Origin: Pseudoalteromonas haloplanktis ATCC 14393
GTDB lineage: Bacteria > Pseudomonadota > Gammaproteobacteria > Enterobacterales > Alteromonadaceae
Assembly: GCF_000238355.1 (NCBI RefSeq)
Contig: NZ_AHCA01000006.1
Coordinates: 248,001 to 312,000 of the forward strand
Direction of reading: 5' to 3'
Length of the DNA: 64,000 bases
The notes under the pieces are model-generated. The model was not told the origin of the DNA, did no database searches, and was given only the letters and a program-made list of their open reading frames with translations. Position 1 is the stretch's first letter; every line of letters starts with the position of its first letter. This document shows, piece after piece, positions 9,868 to 20,022 of the stretch. The position numbers and the translations under genes were made by a program.

Positions 9868-10590
9868 ATGCTAACGCCTACATGGAACGCACCGGCTAAC
9901 ATTGGTGCACTCAGTACCACGCGAACAGGGGGGAGCTCTGTTGCACCTTTTGCGAGTTTGAATTTGGGGCTACATGTAGGCGATGATGAACAGGCGGTAC
10001 TCGCAAACCGCGATCACTTAGCTCAGTATTTGCCTCAACCTCCAGTTTGGTTGAATCAAGTACACAGCGCTGATGTGGTGGTCGTTGATGCGCGATTTAC
10101 TGCTGAGCTAATTAATGCTGACGCACTTTATACGCAATTACCAAATCGACCATTAGCAATTATGACTGCTGACTGTCTGCCAGTATTACTGACTTCAACA
10201 TGCGGTACTGAAGTCGCGGCTATTCATGGTGGGTGGCGAGGCCTCAACTTGGGTATTATTGCCAATACTCTCGCGCACTTTAATGCGCCTGCGGAGCAAG
10301 TTATAGCTTGGCTGGGGCCTGCTATTGGCGCACAAAAGTTTGAAGTGGGCGCTGAGGTGAAAATGGCATTTTGTGAGCAATCACTTACTCACGCAGCCGC
10401 GTTTACAGCGTTATCGAATGGTAAATATTTAGCTGATATTTACGCCATTGCCCGTCACCAGCTTAATCAGTTAGGTGTCAAACATATCAGTGGGGGTGAA
10501 TATTGTACTGTTAGCCAGCCTGAACAATTCTTTTCCTATCGTCGTGATGGTCAAACTGGACGTATGGCTTCTTTGATCTGGCGCAAGTAA
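9868..10590 (+). CDS. pgeF: Peptidoglycan editing factor PgeF (YfiH, laccase-domain family)
   Basis: The 240-residue protein shows the YfiH signature: NQVHS (His66), MTADCLP (Cys103) and AIHGGWRG (His120), the three ligands of the single metal site. Members were once called polyphenol oxidases. In E. coli the protein removes misincorporated L-Ser-containing peptides from peptidoglycan precursors, and related proteins act on purine nucleosides. It is almost certainly cotranscribed with rluD, which ends 5 bp before. The order rluD-pgeF-clpB is conserved in gammaproteobacteria. Confidence 0.92.
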   Translation: MLTPTWNAPANIGALSTTRTGGSSVAPFASLNLGLHVGDDEQAVLANRDHLAQYLPQPPVWLNQVHSADVVVVDARFTAELINADALYTQLPNRPLAIMTADCLPVLLTSTCGTEVAAIHGGWRGLNLGIIANTLAHFNAPAEQVIAWLGPAIGAQKFEVGAEVKMAFCEQSLTHAAAFTALSNGKYLADIYAIARHQLNQLGVKHISGGEYCTVSQPEQFFSYRRDGQTGRMASLIWRK

Positions 10591-10623
10591 GCGCAGAACA
10601 GGGGATTATATTTTCTTTTAAAC

Positions 10624-10655
10624 CTTGATCAATTCTTCGAACATACCCATTAATT
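10624..10655 (+). promoter_or_regulatory. Probable sigma-32 heat-shock promoter of clpB
   Basis: CTTGATC at 10624-10630 is followed, after 15 bases, by CCCATTAAT at 10646-10654. This fits the sigma-32 consensus CTTGAAA, 13-15 bases, CCCCATNT, and lies about 30 bp before the clpB start. Heat-shock control of clpB is established in E. coli; use here is inferred. Confidence 0.6.
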
Positions 10656-10686
10656 AAGCAATTAGTTTTTTTAATAGGTAACCCTT

Positions 10687-13263
10687 ATGCGTTTAGATCG
10701 ATTTACCAGTAAATTTCAATCTGCGCTCTCTGACGCTCAGTCATTAGCGCTTGGTCGCGACCATCAATTTATTGAGCCGGTACATTTAATGTACTCATTG
10801 CTACAGCAAAGTGGCTCAAGTGTCCGTGCGTTATTAGCACAAGCAGGTGTTAGTGCTGATGAACTTAACACTAAGTTGTCGCAAGAGATAGAAAAGCTGT
10901 TTAAAGTTGAAGGTGTTGGTGGCGACGTGCAGTTGTCAAATAACATGGTTTCACTAATTAATTTATGCGATAAGTACGCACAGAAGCGCAAAGATAAATA
11001 TATCTCCAGTGAATTGTTTGTATTAGCCGCCTGTGAAGATAAAGGCCCATTAGGTGACATCTTCCGTGCTTTGAATGTGACCAGCACAAAAATTGAAGCG
11101 GCGATACACGCTATTCGCGGCGGTGAAAAAGTAGATGATCCCAATGCTGAAGAAACCCGCCAAGCACTTAAGAAGTTCACTATCGATTTAACGGAACGTG
11201 CAGAGCAGGGCAAGCTTGATCCTGTCATTGGTCGTGATGACGAAATTCGTCGTACGATCCAAGTATTACAACGGCGTACTAAAAATAATCCGGTGTTGAT
11301 CGGTGAGCCTGGTGTGGGTAAAACCGCGATCGCCGAAGGGTTGGCGCAGCGTATTATAAATGGCGAAGTACCTGAAGGACTGAAAAATAAACGTGTGCTA
11401 TCGCTGGATCTTGGAGCGCTGGTGGCAGGTGCTAAATACAGAGGTGAATTTGAAGAGCGCTTAAAAGCGGTGCTCAATGAGCTGGCCAAAGAAGAAGGCC
11501 AAGTGATTTTATTTATTGATGAAATTCATACTATGGTTGGTGCTGGTAAAAGTGATGGTGCAATGGATGCGGGTAATATGCTCAAGCCAGCCCTTGCCCG
11601 TGGTGAACTCCACTGTGTCGGTGCTACGACGTTAGATGAGTATCGTAAGTACATTGAAAAAGATGCTGCTTTAGAGCGTCGTTTTCAAAAAGTGCTCGTC
11701 GAAGAGCCATCAGTTGAAGATACCATCGCTATTTTACGTGGTTTAAAAGAGCGTTACGAGTTGCATCATTGTGTTGAGATCACCGATCCAGCTATTGTTG
11801 CAGCTGCGCATTTATCGCATCGCTATATCAGTGATCGTCAATTACCAGATAAAGCGATTGATCTCATTGATGAAGCGGGTTCGTCTATTCGCCTACAAAT
11901 TGACTCAAAGCCTGAATCGCTAGATAAGTTAGAGCGCCGTATTATTCAGCTCAAACTCGAAGACAATGCATTAGCCAAAGAGAAAGACGACGCCAGTCAA
12001 AAGCGTCGTGCTGAAATGCAAGAGTTGATCACTGAACTTGAAGCTCAATATCGTGAGCTTGATGAAGTGTGGACAGCAGAAAAAGCCTCATTGCAAGGCA
12101 CTCAGGTGATTAAAGCTGAGCTTGAACAGGCACGTTTGGACTTAGAAGTTGCTCGACGCGCCACAGACTTACAGCGTATGTCTGAGTTGCAATATGGTCG
12201 TATTCCTGATTTGGAACGTAAACTTGATCTTGCATCACAAGCCGAAATGCAAGAAATGAGCTTATTGAAAAACCAAGTAGGTGAAGATGAAATTGCAGAG
12301 ATACTGTCACGTTGGACAGGTATTCCAGTATCGAGGATGCTGCAAGGAGAGCGTGAAAAACTACTGCAAATGGAAGAGCACCTACACCATAAAGTAATAG
12401 GCCAAGACGAAGCCGTTGTTGCAGTGGCCAATGCTATTCGCCGTTCACGCGCAGGACTTGCCGATCCCAACCGCCCAATTGGCTCGTTTTTATTCTTAGG
12501 CCCAACCGGGGTTGGTAAAACAGAGTTAACCAAGGCGCTTGCAAGCTATATGTTTGACACCGAAAGTGCCATGGTGCGAATTGATATGTCTGAGTTTATG
12601 GAAAAACATTCAGTGGCACGCTTAGTGGGCGCTCCTCCTGGTTATGTGGGTTACGAGGAAGGCGGTTATTTAACCGAGGCAGTTCGTCGTCGCCCTTATT
12701 CAGTGATATTGTTAGATGAAATAGAAAAAGCTCATCCTGATGTGTTTAATATTTTACTGCAAGTATTGGATGATGGCCGACTAACGGATGGACAAGGACG
12801 CACCGTTGACTTTAAAAACACGGTGATCATTATGACCTCAAACTTAGGCTCAGATATTATTCAAGAGCAAACGGGTAATAATGACTATGCAGCGTTAAAA
12901 GAAAAAGTCATGGGTGTATTGGTTAATGAATTTAGGCCAGAGTTTATCAACCGTATTGATGAAACGGTGGTATTCCATCCATTGGCGAATGAACATATTA
13001 AAGAGATTGCCGATATTCAATTGAGTAAATTGCGTGAGCGATTAACAGAAATGGGATATTTACTACAGATCAGTGATGCTGCTCTGGAGAAAATTGCCGC
13101 CAGTGGTTTTGATCCTGTTTATGGAGCGCGGCCATTGAAGCGTGCGATACAGCATACAATTGAAAATCCACTGTCGCAAAAATTGCTTGCAGGTGATTAC
13201 AGTACCGGAGATATGATTGCTATTGATGCTGATGAAAATGGGCTAGTATTCTCATCACGTTAG
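10687..13263 (+). CDS. clpB: ATP-dependent disaggregase ClpB
   Basis: The 858-residue AAA+ chaperone matches E. coli ClpB in length. It has an N-terminal Clp-N domain, NBD1 with Walker A GEPGVGKT starting at residue 206 and Walker B LFIDEIHT, the coiled-coil M domain around residues 400-540, and NBD2 with Walker A GPTGVGKT starting at residue 605 and Walker B ILLDEIEK. The C-terminal sensor-2 motif GARPLKR is present. There is no ClpP-binding IGF/L loop, as expected for ClpB. It rescues aggregated proteins with DnaK/DnaJ/GrpE. A sigma-32-like promoter lies in the 96-bp gap after pgeF. Confidence 0.98.
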   Translation: MRLDRFTSKFQSALSDAQSLALGRDHQFIEPVHLMYSLLQQSGSSVRALLAQAGVSADELNTKLSQEIEKLFKVEGVGGDVQLSNNMVSLINLCDKYAQKRKDKYISSELFVLAACEDKGPLGDIFRALNVTSTKIEAAIHAIRGGEKVDDPNAEETRQALKKFTIDLTERAEQGKLDPVIGRDDEIRRTIQVLQRRTKNNPVLIGEPGVGKTAIAEGLAQRIINGEVPEGLKNKRVLSLDLGALVAGAKYRGEFEERLKAVLNELAKEEGQVILFIDEIHTMVGAGKSDGAMDAGNMLKPALARGELHCVGATTLDEYRKYIEKDAALERRFQKVLVEEPSVEDTIAILRGLKERYELHHCVEITDPAIVAAAHLSHRYISDRQLPDKAIDLIDEAGSSIRLQIDSKPESLDKLERRIIQLKLEDNALAKEKDDASQKRRAEMQELITELEAQYRELDEVWTAEKASLQGTQVIKAELEQARLDLEVARRATDLQRMSELQYGRIPDLERKLDLASQAEMQEMSLLKNQVGEDEIAEILSRWTGIPVSRMLQGEREKLLQMEEHLHHKVIGQDEAVVAVANAIRRSRAGLADPNRPIGSFLFLGPTGVGKTELTKALASYMFDTESAMVRIDMSEFMEKHSVARLVGAPPGYVGYEEGGYLTEAVRRRPYSVILLDEIEKAHPDVFNILLQVLDDGRLTDGQGRTVDFKNTVIIMTSNLGSDIIQEQTGNNDYAALKEKVMGVLVNEFRPEFINRIDETVVFHPLANEHIKEIADIQLSKLRERLTEMGYLLQISDAALEKIAASGFDPVYGARPLKRAIQHTIENPLSQKLLAGDYSTGDMIAIDADENGLVFSSR

Positions 13264-13273
13264 TTCTAAGTTC

Positions 13274-13301
13274 GGCTTGAGCTTAACAATAAGCTCAAGC
13301 C
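13274..13301. terminator. Perfect hairpin between convergent clpB and chemoreceptor gene
   Basis: A perfect 12-bp stem GGCTTGAGCTTA / TAAGCTCAAGCC has a 4-base loop. It sits 10 bp after the clpB stop and 25 bp before the stop of the convergent gene. It lacks a strong T tract on either side, so it may be a transcription end or an RNA-stabilising hairpin. Confidence 0.5.
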
Positions 13302-13325
13302 AAATCTTGTTAGTACCGTAAATTA

Positions 13326-14873
13326 TTAGATTTTAAAAGTCAGTAGAATATCATTTACTTTGCGTGACCCTTCAACCAAATGCGCTGCATCTTTTGCTAC
13401 ATTAAAGCTCAACGTTAAATTTTCGTCACTGTAACTTTTTATATGTGTGATATTGCTGCCGATCTCGGTGCTGACAGCTTGTTGTTGCTCAGCTGCTGCC
13501 GATATCTGCGTAGCAAGCTGTGATATTTCAGTAATTTGAGTAAAAATACTGTCTAGCTCTATCTGGGTATGGCCTGTTGTATTTACACATTCATCAGCTT
13601 GTGCTTTGGTATTTTTCATCACCGTTGACCAGCTAAACAAGGTATCCTGAATTTCTTTTATTGAACTGTGGATCTGTGCTGTTGCACGTTGAGTCCGCGA
13701 TGATAAAGCCCGTACTTCATCAGCAACTACAGCAAAACCACGACCATGTTCGCCCGCTCTTGCAGCTTCTATGGCCGCATTGAGTGCCAGTAAGTTCGTT
13801 TGCTCGGCGATCCCTTCGATTTCAGTCATCACTTGGCCTATTTTATCCGCTTCAGTGGCAAGTGCTGTTGCTGTGGTTGCTGCTTGCTCAACTTGTAATG
13901 CAAGATCAGAGACCATAGCACTGTTATCTGCAATGTGAAGCTTAATGTCAGCGCAGCTCTGGTGAGTAATATTCACTTTTTCAGCGGTATGCTGAGTATT
14001 CCCTGATATTTCACCTATGGTTGCACTCATCTGCGACATTGCTGTGGCAATTTGACTTAGGCGTTGACCTTGCGCTGAAATACCCTTTTCAGTCAGAGTT
14101 GACTGTTGATCTAAGTTCGCTGCAATAGAGGTGAATGTAGACGTCGAATCTTTCACTCTTCCCAATACTGTACGAAGTTTAGCATTGAGCATTTGCTGGG
14201 TATATTCGCTAATACTAAATGGGTGATGGCCGACGTACACATAGCGAGATACAGAATCAAATTGTGCTTTTTGTTGTTTAAGTGCAGCAGGGGTAACAAT
14301 TAATTCATCGAAGTTTAATAAAGCTATTAATAAACAAAACACACTAGCAATCAACGCCGCAGATACGGAAACAAACACGCCGAGTATTAATAAACCAACT
14401 AAAGCAATACAAACCGCAGCCCCTTGTCGCAGTGCTACTTGTTCGCGCCAAGATGAAAGAGATTTACCCGCATTGATTTTTGCATAAAGACGTTGTGCTT
14501 GTTGTTTTTGCTGTTCGCTGGGTTTTGTGCGCACGGATTGATAACCAACGAGTTGGCCATGTTCAAAAATTGGTGTAACAAATGCATCAACCCAGTAGTA
14601 ACGACCATCTTTACAAAGATTTTTAACCATGCCACGCCACGAGTGTCCTTGCTTGAGTTTTTCCCACAGCTCTTTAAATGCGGCTTTAGGCATATCAGGG
14701 TGGCGAACAATATTATGATTTTTACCAACGAGTTCTTCTAAACTGTAACCTGCAATAGTGCAAAACTCTTTGTTGGCGTAGGTGATTACTCCGCGCAAAT
14801 CAGTTGTGGAGACGAGTTCCTGTTGTTGTGAAAAAGTCACTTCTTCGTTTAGTAATTGCTGACCCCGACGCAT
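13326..14873 (-). CDS. Aer-like PAS-containing methyl-accepting chemotaxis protein
   Basis: I chose ATG 14873 ([12 protein letters not shown]) because AAGGA lies 6 bases before it; an ATG six codons upstream lacks a ribosome site. The protein of about 515 residues has an N-terminal PAS domain closely resembling the E. coli aerotaxis receptor Aer ([46 protein letters not shown]). Two hydrophobic segments follow in residues about 150-190, then a HAMP-like linker and an MCP signalling domain with the tip [19 protein letters not shown]. Aer binds FAD through PAS and signals redox or oxygen to CheA. There is no periplasmic sensor domain. FAD binding here is inferred. Confidence 0.9.
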   Translation of the reverse strand: MRRGQQLLNEEVTFSQQQELVSTTDLRGVITYANKEFCTIAGYSLEELVGKNHNIVRHPDMPKAAFKELWEKLKQGHSWRGMVKNLCKDGRYYWVDAFVTPIFEHGQLVGYQSVRTKPSEQQKQQAQRLYAKINAGKSLSSWREQVALRQGAAVCIALVGLLILGVFVSVSAALIASVFCLLIALLNFDELIVTPAALKQQKAQFDSVSRYVYVGHHPFSISEYTQQMLNAKLRTVLGRVKDSTSTFTSIAANLDQQSTLTEKGISAQGQRLSQIATAMSQMSATIGEISGNTQHTAEKVNITHQSCADIKLHIADNSAMVSDLALQVEQAATTATALATEADKIGQVMTEIEGIAEQTNLLALNAAIEAARAGEHGRGFAVVADEVRALSSRTQRATAQIHSSIKEIQDTLFSWSTVMKNTKAQADECVNTTGHTQIELDSIFTQITEISQLATQISAAAEQQQAVSTEIGSNITHIKSYSDENLTLSFNVAKDAAHLVEGSRKVNDILLTFKI

Positions 14874-15264
14874 AGGTAGTCCTTGATACATACTTAATTG
14901 TTAGTTGTAATTATAAAGTTCATACAAATGTAAAGATAGCCGCAGCATAGTTATCGAGTACAAAACTAGTATTAAATAGCATTTTTATGATCTAAAACAA
15001 AGAAATGCGAGAAATCCTAATGAGCAATTTGATAATCGCTGAATAAATAAATAGATATCATCGGTCTAGTCCCATGAATTGAGTATTGCTAGCTGCAGTT
15101 ACAGGCAATAAAATCGCATCACTGTCGTGCAATTAAAGCAATTGTATATTAGCCCTTAGAATGGCAAGATTAGTAAACATTTGGGTATGGGCTAAGCTCC
15201 CGCAGCTAGTGTGCTTTTATAAATACACGGTGACCTTCATGGTAAATAGTGGCAAATTTCAGTT
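14874..15264. other. Gene-free spacer upstream of gshA
   Basis: This 390-bp AT-rich stretch lies between the chemoreceptor gene and a short ORF that overlaps the gshA start. I see no ORF with coding character and no strong terminator or repeat. Confidence 0.4.
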
Positions 15265-15357
15265 ATGTCATTATTAAACCTTGAGTATTATCAATTTGCC
15301 CCCATAGACTTAGGATTAGGCCACGTGGCTCGAGGAAGCATTTTTGACAACACATGA
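15265..15357 (+). CDS. Short upstream ORF overlapping the gshA start (30 codons)
   Basis: ATG 15265 opens a 30-codon frame (MSLLNLEYYQ..., ending ..SIFDNT) that stops at 15355-15357. It overlaps the gshA start codon at 15344 by 14 bases in another frame, and the gshA ribosome site GAGGAAG lies inside it. The composition looks protein-like, but its own ribosome site is poor. It could be a regulatory leader ORF coupled to gshA, a decayed gene remnant, or chance. Confidence 0.3.
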   Translation: MSLLNLEYYQFAPIDLGLGHVARGSIFDNT

Positions 15358-16921
15358 TTTAACTAAAGCGCTAACAGCGCTCGCCCCAGAACAGCATAAA
15401 TACGCAATTAAAGGCATTCAACGTGGTATTGAAAGGGAAGCGTTAAGAATTCAACCAAATGGCACTATTTCGCAACAGGCTCACCCAAAAGGGGTTGGTT
15501 GCGCGTTAACGAATGGGCATATCACCACTGACTTTTCAGAGGCATTACTAGAGTTTATTACGCCTGTAAGTGACTCTGCCGAAGAAACGCTAAAACAGCT
15601 TCATGATTTGCAAAAATTTACTCTATCAAAAATGGGTGATGAATTATTATGGCCTATTAGTATGCCATGTTTTATTGAGCACCAGGATGATATTGCTTTA
15701 GCTCAATTTGGTGATTCTAATATTGGTCGAATGAAAACCCTTTACCGTGAAGGCCTTAAAAACCGTTATGGTAGTATGATGCAAGCAATTGCCGGTGTGC
15801 ATTTTAATATCTCGTTTCCAAACTCTTTTTGGAAAAGTTTACAAACGATTAAAGGCGATACCGGATCATTACAAGACTTCATTTCATCAGGCTATTTAGG
15901 GTTGATCCGCAATTTTAAACGAGAGCTGTGGTTAATTAGTTATTTATTCGGCGCATCTCCGGCACTGTGTAATTCATTTTTACAAGGGCGCAGTACTGAA
16001 CTGCCGTTTAAAAAGCTAGGTAAAGGCACACTTTATCTAGAAACTGGCACTGCGTTACGCTTAGGGAATTTAGGTTATACTAATAGTGCTCAATCCTCAT
16101 TAAAAGTAATGTATAACTCACTAGAGGAATATGTTGCTGGCTTAAAAGCAGCAATCAACACACCGTCTGATATTTATCATCAACTCGCGGACTATAAAGA
16201 TGCGCAGCCAAAGCAATTGAATAAAAATGTGCTGCAGATTGAAAATGAATTTTATTCACCAATTCGTCCTAAACGTAATGCTAATAGCGGTGAAACGCCA
16301 ACAGATGCACTATTACGTGGTGGTATAGAATACATAGAAATTCGTGCGCTAGATGTCAATCCATTTGCAGCAACAGGGATAGATATTGAACAAATCCACT
16401 TTTTAGATGTGTTTTTGACTTATTGCTTGTTAAAAGATTCACCTGCAATGGACTGGGATTCTCAGCAACGTAGTACTGAAAATTTAGATACCGTTGTCAG
16501 TGATGGTCGAGCTGTGCAGGTGATGCTAAATCGCTCTGGTGAAACATGTAGTTTAGCGACTTGGGGCGCGGAAATTTTTACTCAGTTACAACATGTTGCT
16601 ACGTATATGGACGAAGCGTATGGGGTAAGTTATTACAGTGAAACTATCACGCGATTAAGCCTATGGGTTGCTGATCCTGACTTAACTTACTCGGGTCGCT
16701 ACGTAAAGCAGCTGAAAGAGTCAGGTGTTGATAATGGTTATTTTGCATTAGCGCTGGCAAAAAATTATCAGCAAAGCCATGAGACAACACCGTATCATGT
16801 GTATTCAGATAATTACTTAAACCAGCAAGCTGAGCAATCAATCGTCGCTGAACAAACCTTGAAAGCCGCTGATAATGTGACATTTAATGCTTTTTTAGAT
16901 GCCTATTTTAAAGCGAAATAA
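15344..16921 (+). CDS. gshA: Glutamate-cysteine ligase
   Basis: The 525-residue protein matches the gammaproteobacterial GshA family: GIQRGIEREALRI, HITTDFSEALLEFITP, MPCFIE, LYREGLKNRYGSMMQ and EIRALDVNPF. It ligates Glu and Cys in the first step of glutathione synthesis. TTG 15344 is chosen as start because GAGGAAG lies just upstream and the nearest ATG (15354) is out of frame; E. coli gshA also starts with TTG. A 30-codon ORF overlaps the start and could couple translation. Confidence 0.95.
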   Translation: MTTHDLTKALTALAPEQHKYAIKGIQRGIEREALRIQPNGTISQQAHPKGVGCALTNGHITTDFSEALLEFITPVSDSAEETLKQLHDLQKFTLSKMGDELLWPISMPCFIEHQDDIALAQFGDSNIGRMKTLYREGLKNRYGSMMQAIAGVHFNISFPNSFWKSLQTIKGDTGSLQDFISSGYLGLIRNFKRELWLISYLFGASPALCNSFLQGRSTELPFKKLGKGTLYLETGTALRLGNLGYTNSAQSSLKVMYNSLEEYVAGLKAAINTPSDIYHQLADYKDAQPKQLNKNVLQIENEFYSPIRPKRNANSGETPTDALLRGGIEYIEIRALDVNPFAATGIDIEQIHFLDVFLTYCLLKDSPAMDWDSQQRSTENLDTVVSDGRAVQVMLNRSGETCSLATWGAEIFTQLQHVATYMDEAYGVSYYSETITRLSLWVADPDLTYSGRYVKQLKESGVDNGYFALALAKNYQQSHETTPYHVYSDNYLNQQAEQSIVAEQTLKAADNVTFNAFLDAYFKAK

Positions 16922-16935
16922 AGCGGCAAAAAAAA

Positions 16936-16957
16936 ACGCAGCCCAAGTTGGCTGCGT
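16936..16957. other. Hairpin downstream of gshA
   Basis: The perfect stem ACGCAGCC / GGCTGCGT is preceded by a run of A on the plus strand and has no T run after it. As an intrinsic terminator it would work on minus-strand transcripts, although both flanking genes are on the plus strand. Confidence 0.5.
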
Positions 16958-17047
16958 AAAGATTCTTCAGGGATAAACAATGCTAAACTGCGCATTCATA
17001 AAGTAGGACTTACGCTTTTATAAAAAGTTCAGCGAGAATCAAAAAAA

Positions 17048-17656
17048 ATGAAAAAAAGTTTAATAATTTTATCGCTGGGAGCTGCGTTAACAGGTTGCGC
17101 AACAGCCCCTCCAAAGCAACCTAATGATATATGTAAGATTTTTGAAGAAAAAAACGATTGGTATTATGATGCAAGAGACGCTCAAGATAAATGGGGATCG
17201 CCAAAGCATGTCCTCATGAGCATGATGTATCAAGAAAGTTCGTTTCGTCATGATGCAGCACCACCGATGGAATATTTTTTATGGATTATCCCCACAGGAC
17301 GTGCCAGTTCAGCGTATGGATATTCGCAAGCAAAAACGCCAACCTGGTCTGACTATATCCGTGAAACCGGTAACAGCGGGGCAGATCGCGATGATTTTGA
17401 TGATGCTATCGACTTTATGGCATGGTTTGTATATAAAACCAATAAAGTAAATGGCGTGTCAAAATGGGATGCCTATGCACAATACCTCAACTATCATGAA
17501 GGCTGGGGAGGCTATAAGCGTGGCACCTATAAAAAGAAACAATGGCTTATGAATGTAGCTAATAAGGTTAAAAATCGCGCGAGTCGCTATGGTGCTCAAC
17601 TTAAAAAGTGTGAAGCAGATCTCGATAAAAGTTGGCTGGAAAGGTTATTTAGTTAA
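17048..17656 (+). CDS. Lytic transglycosylase (SLT domain) lipoprotein
   Basis: The 202-residue protein has a lipoprotein signal ending LTGC with Cys17 as the lipid anchor. It then has an SLT-type fold with catalytic Glu63 in MMYQESSFRHDA, a YGYSQAK motif (the usual GLMQ-like position) and the NYHEGWGGY active-site strand. It should cleave peptidoglycan glycan strands from the inner face of the outer membrane. It is a stand-alone gene between a hairpin and a strong terminator. The family resembles the EmtA-like or SLT group rather than Slt70. Confidence 0.85.
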   Translation: MKKSLIILSLGAALTGCATAPPKQPNDICKIFEEKNDWYYDARDAQDKWGSPKHVLMSMMYQESSFRHDAAPPMEYFLWIIPTGRASSAYGYSQAKTPTWSDYIRETGNSGADRDDFDDAIDFMAWFVYKTNKVNGVSKWDAYAQYLNYHEGWGGYKRGTYKKKQWLMNVANKVKNRASRYGAQLKKCEADLDKSWLERLFS

Positions 17657-17673
17657 CCTGTTACTCAATATTT

Positions 17674-17705
17674 AAAAAGCCCGCACTCATATGGCGGGCT
17701 TTTTA
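17674..17705. terminator. Bidirectional terminator
   Basis: AAAAAGCCCGC and GCGGGCTTTTT form a stem over a short loop. It lies between the transglycosylase gene and the convergent mscS-like gene and serves both. Confidence 0.85.
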
Positions 17706-17714
17706 ATGGTCGGT

Positions 17715-18551
17715 TTACTTTCCGGGAAACTGATGTATATGTACATCGCGTTGTGGGAATGGAATGGTGATATTTTCTTTATCGAAGGCAATTTTAACGC
17801 GTTCGTATAAACCAAAATACACCGGCCAGTAATTTTCAGAATCAACCCATGCCCAAACTAGCATGCCAATATGGCTATCGCCATGTTGACTCACGTGAAC
17901 AACTGGCTGTTTATTTTCTTCTTTGAGCACTAAATCATAGTCATTTAATACACTCATAAGTACTGCACGCGCTTTAATTACATCGTCGCTGTAGCTTATA
18001 CCAAACTCAATATCAACACGGCGAGTGGGCTCTGCGAACTTGTTTTTAACACAACCATTTGAAAGAGCACCATTTGGTATGATGATTTTTTCATTATCAT
18101 AAGTCAGTAATACAGTAACAAAAATTTGAATTTCTACGACTTTGCCCATATAGCCTTGCGCTTCGATTACATCACCGACTTTAAATGGTTTGAAGAACAA
18201 GATCAGTACGCCACCTGCAAAGTTAGCTAAGCTTCCTTGCAATGCCATACCTACCGCTAAACCTGCAGCACCGAGCATGGCAATAAATGAGGTGGTTTCG
18301 ATACCGATCATTGAGGCAACAGAGATCAGTAATAGAACTTTTAAAATGACAGAGATAAATGATACTAAAAAATGCGTTAAACCCGCTTCAAACTTCACAC
18401 GTGCCATTGATTTTTCGGCCATATTTGAAATACGACCAATGAACCACCAACCAACAATTAAAACAAAAATTGCCAGTAAAAATTTCGGACCATACAGCAT
18501 CACTATTTCAATAGCTTTGGTGTAAATGGTTTCGATAGAAATATCTTCCAT
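17715..18551 (-). CDS. mscS: Small-conductance mechanosensitive channel, MscS family
   Basis: The 278-residue protein has the length of E. coli MscS (286). Three membrane segments lie in residues about 20-125. The third is the Gly/Ala-rich pore helix (MLGAAGLAVGMALQGSLANFAGGVLI), followed by the conserved FKVGDVIEAQGYMGKVVEI beta domain and a cytoplasmic vestibule. It opens under membrane tension to release solutes on hypo-osmotic shock. ATG is preceded by GGGGA. A single gene; its promoter would lie between it and the CorC-like gene. Confidence 0.93.
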   Translation of the reverse strand: MEDISIETIYTKAIEIVMLYGPKFLLAIFVLIVGWWFIGRISNMAEKSMARVKFEAGLTHFLVSFISVILKVLLLISVASMIGIETTSFIAMLGAAGLAVGMALQGSLANFAGGVLILFFKPFKVGDVIEAQGYMGKVVEIQIFVTVLLTYDNEKIIIPNGALSNGCVKNKFAEPTRRVDIEFGISYSDDVIKARAVLMSVLNDYDLVLKEENKQPVVHVSQHGDSHIGMLVWAWVDSENYWPVYFGLYERVKIAFDKENITIPFPQRDVHIHQFPGK

Positions 18552-18692
18552 TAAGTTTCCCCATTAGAAATAAAAATTAGCAGTTATACCATAGTTTAAT
18601 AGTTATGGCGTAAATGAGTAATAGCAGAGGAAAATTTAAGAAACTAGAAAATGGGGAGAGTAGAGTAGTGAGGTACTACTCTACTTTAAGAC

Positions 18693-19961
18693 TTACACTT
18701 TGCGTTTATTTGCTTGGATACGAACCAATTTGATCATGTTTTCTTTTACTTCGACGACTTCTATTGGGTAGCCAGCGATACGTAAACTCAAATTTGTATC
18801 CGGAATATCTTCTAGGTATTCAACAATCAAACCACTTAATGTTTTTGGGCCATCGAGAGGAAATTCCCAATCCATTTCTTTATTAAGATCACGTACGTTA
18901 GCACCACCATCGACTAAGAAAGAGCCGTCATCTTGAGGCATAACCTCTTCGCTCGGCGTCCGTGTTTGTGTCGTGGTAAAGTCTCCGACTACTTCTTCAA
19001 GAATATCTTCTAAAGTTACCAGACCTTGTATGTCACCGTATTCGTCAACCACTAAGCCTATACGCTCTTTAGATTGTTGGAACTTAAACAGTTGTGTATT
19101 TAGTGAAGTTCCTTCAGGTATAAAGTAAATTTCACGTACGGCACGTAGTAATGACGGTTTATCAAATTGCTCTTTTGTTAATAAGCGAAGCGCATCACGC
19201 GAATGAATAAAGCCCACAGCATCGTCAATTTGGTCGCGGTATAAAAGCACGCGAGTATGTTGTGCGTGGGTAAGCTGTTTACTAATTAGCTTCCAGTCGT
19301 CGTTAATATCAATTGCCACGATTTCATTACGTGGGATCATAATATCTTCAACGGTAACTTGCTCTAAATCTAATATAGAGGTCAACATACTTTGGTGACG
19401 GGCAGGAATAAGTGCGCCTGATTCATTCAGCACGGTTTTCAATTCTTCTTTACTCATGCTGTGCTCATCTATTTGTGCGGCACTAATACCAAATAACCGT
19501 AATATACCGTTGGTCATCCAGTTAACAATAACCACCAACGGAAACATTATTTTCAGTAGCCCTTTGAGGATCACAGAGCTTGGGAAGGCCACTTTTTCAG
19601 GATAAAGAGCGGCTAAAGTCTTGGGTGTAACTTCTGCAAATATTAATACCACTAGGGTTAATACGCCTGTTGCAATGGCAATACCTAAATCACCATAGAG
19701 GCGAATACCTATAATAGTTGCGACCTGTGCAGCGGCAATGTTTACTAAGTTATTACCGATTAGGATGAGACCTATCAGTCTGTCAGGACGGCTCAACAAT
19801 TTGTTGACACGCTTCGCTGCGCGATGGTTTTCTTTAGCAAGGTGACGTAAGCGGATTCTGTTAATTGACATTATGCCTGTTTCAGAACCAGAAAAATATG
19901 CAGAACAAAGTATGAGTATTCCAAGTATTATAAACAAAACACTTGTAGAGATGTCGTCCAA
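18693..19961 (-). CDS. CNNM/CorC-HlyC family membrane protein (YfjD-like)
   Basis: The 422-residue protein starts at TTG with AAGGA 7 bases upstream. It has an N-terminal DUF21/CNNM transmembrane domain (ILILCSAYFSGSETGIMSIN, then further helices to about 150), a pair of CBS domains (about 195-320, MIPRNEIVAID and VDEYGDIQGLVTLEDILEEVVGD), and a C-terminal CorC/HlyC transporter-associated domain. Homologs take part in Mg2+ or Co2+ homeostasis or efflux, and some bind ATP at the CBS pair. The exact ion is unknown. It sits next to ypjD and close to ffh, as in many gammaproteobacteria. Confidence 0.88.
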   Translation of the reverse strand: MDDISTSVLFIILGILILCSAYFSGSETGIMSINRIRLRHLAKENHRAAKRVNKLLSRPDRLIGLILIGNNLVNIAAAQVATIIGIRLYGDLGIAIATGVLTLVVLIFAEVTPKTLAALYPEKVAFPSSVILKGLLKIMFPLVVIVNWMTNGILRLFGISAAQIDEHSMSKEELKTVLNESGALIPARHQSMLTSILDLEQVTVEDIMIPRNEIVAIDINDDWKLISKQLTHAQHTRVLLYRDQIDDAVGFIHSRDALRLLTKEQFDKPSLLRAVREIYFIPEGTSLNTQLFKFQQSKERIGLVVDEYGDIQGLVTLEDILEEVVGDFTTTQTRTPSEEVMPQDDGSFLVDGGANVRDLNKEMDWEFPLDGPKTLSGLIVEYLEDIPDTNLSLRIAGYPIEVVEVKENMIKLVRIQANKRKV

Positions 19962-20022
19962 AGAAGGATCCTTTTTTATTTAACCAATGTGTATTAAGCG
20001 TGAGTGAGCAGTTTGAGTCAAG

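Noticed and set aside
10764..11489. 241-codon antisense frame within clpB
   Set aside because: It is entirely opposite a certain gene, has Ser/Pro-rich shadow composition and no ribosome site.
12102..12533. 143-codon antisense frame within clpB
   Set aside because: It is a shadow of the NBD2 coding strand, with no independent support.
16936..16957. gshA terminator
   Set aside because: The A run precedes the hairpin on the plus strand, so as an intrinsic terminator it would face the wrong way for gshA.
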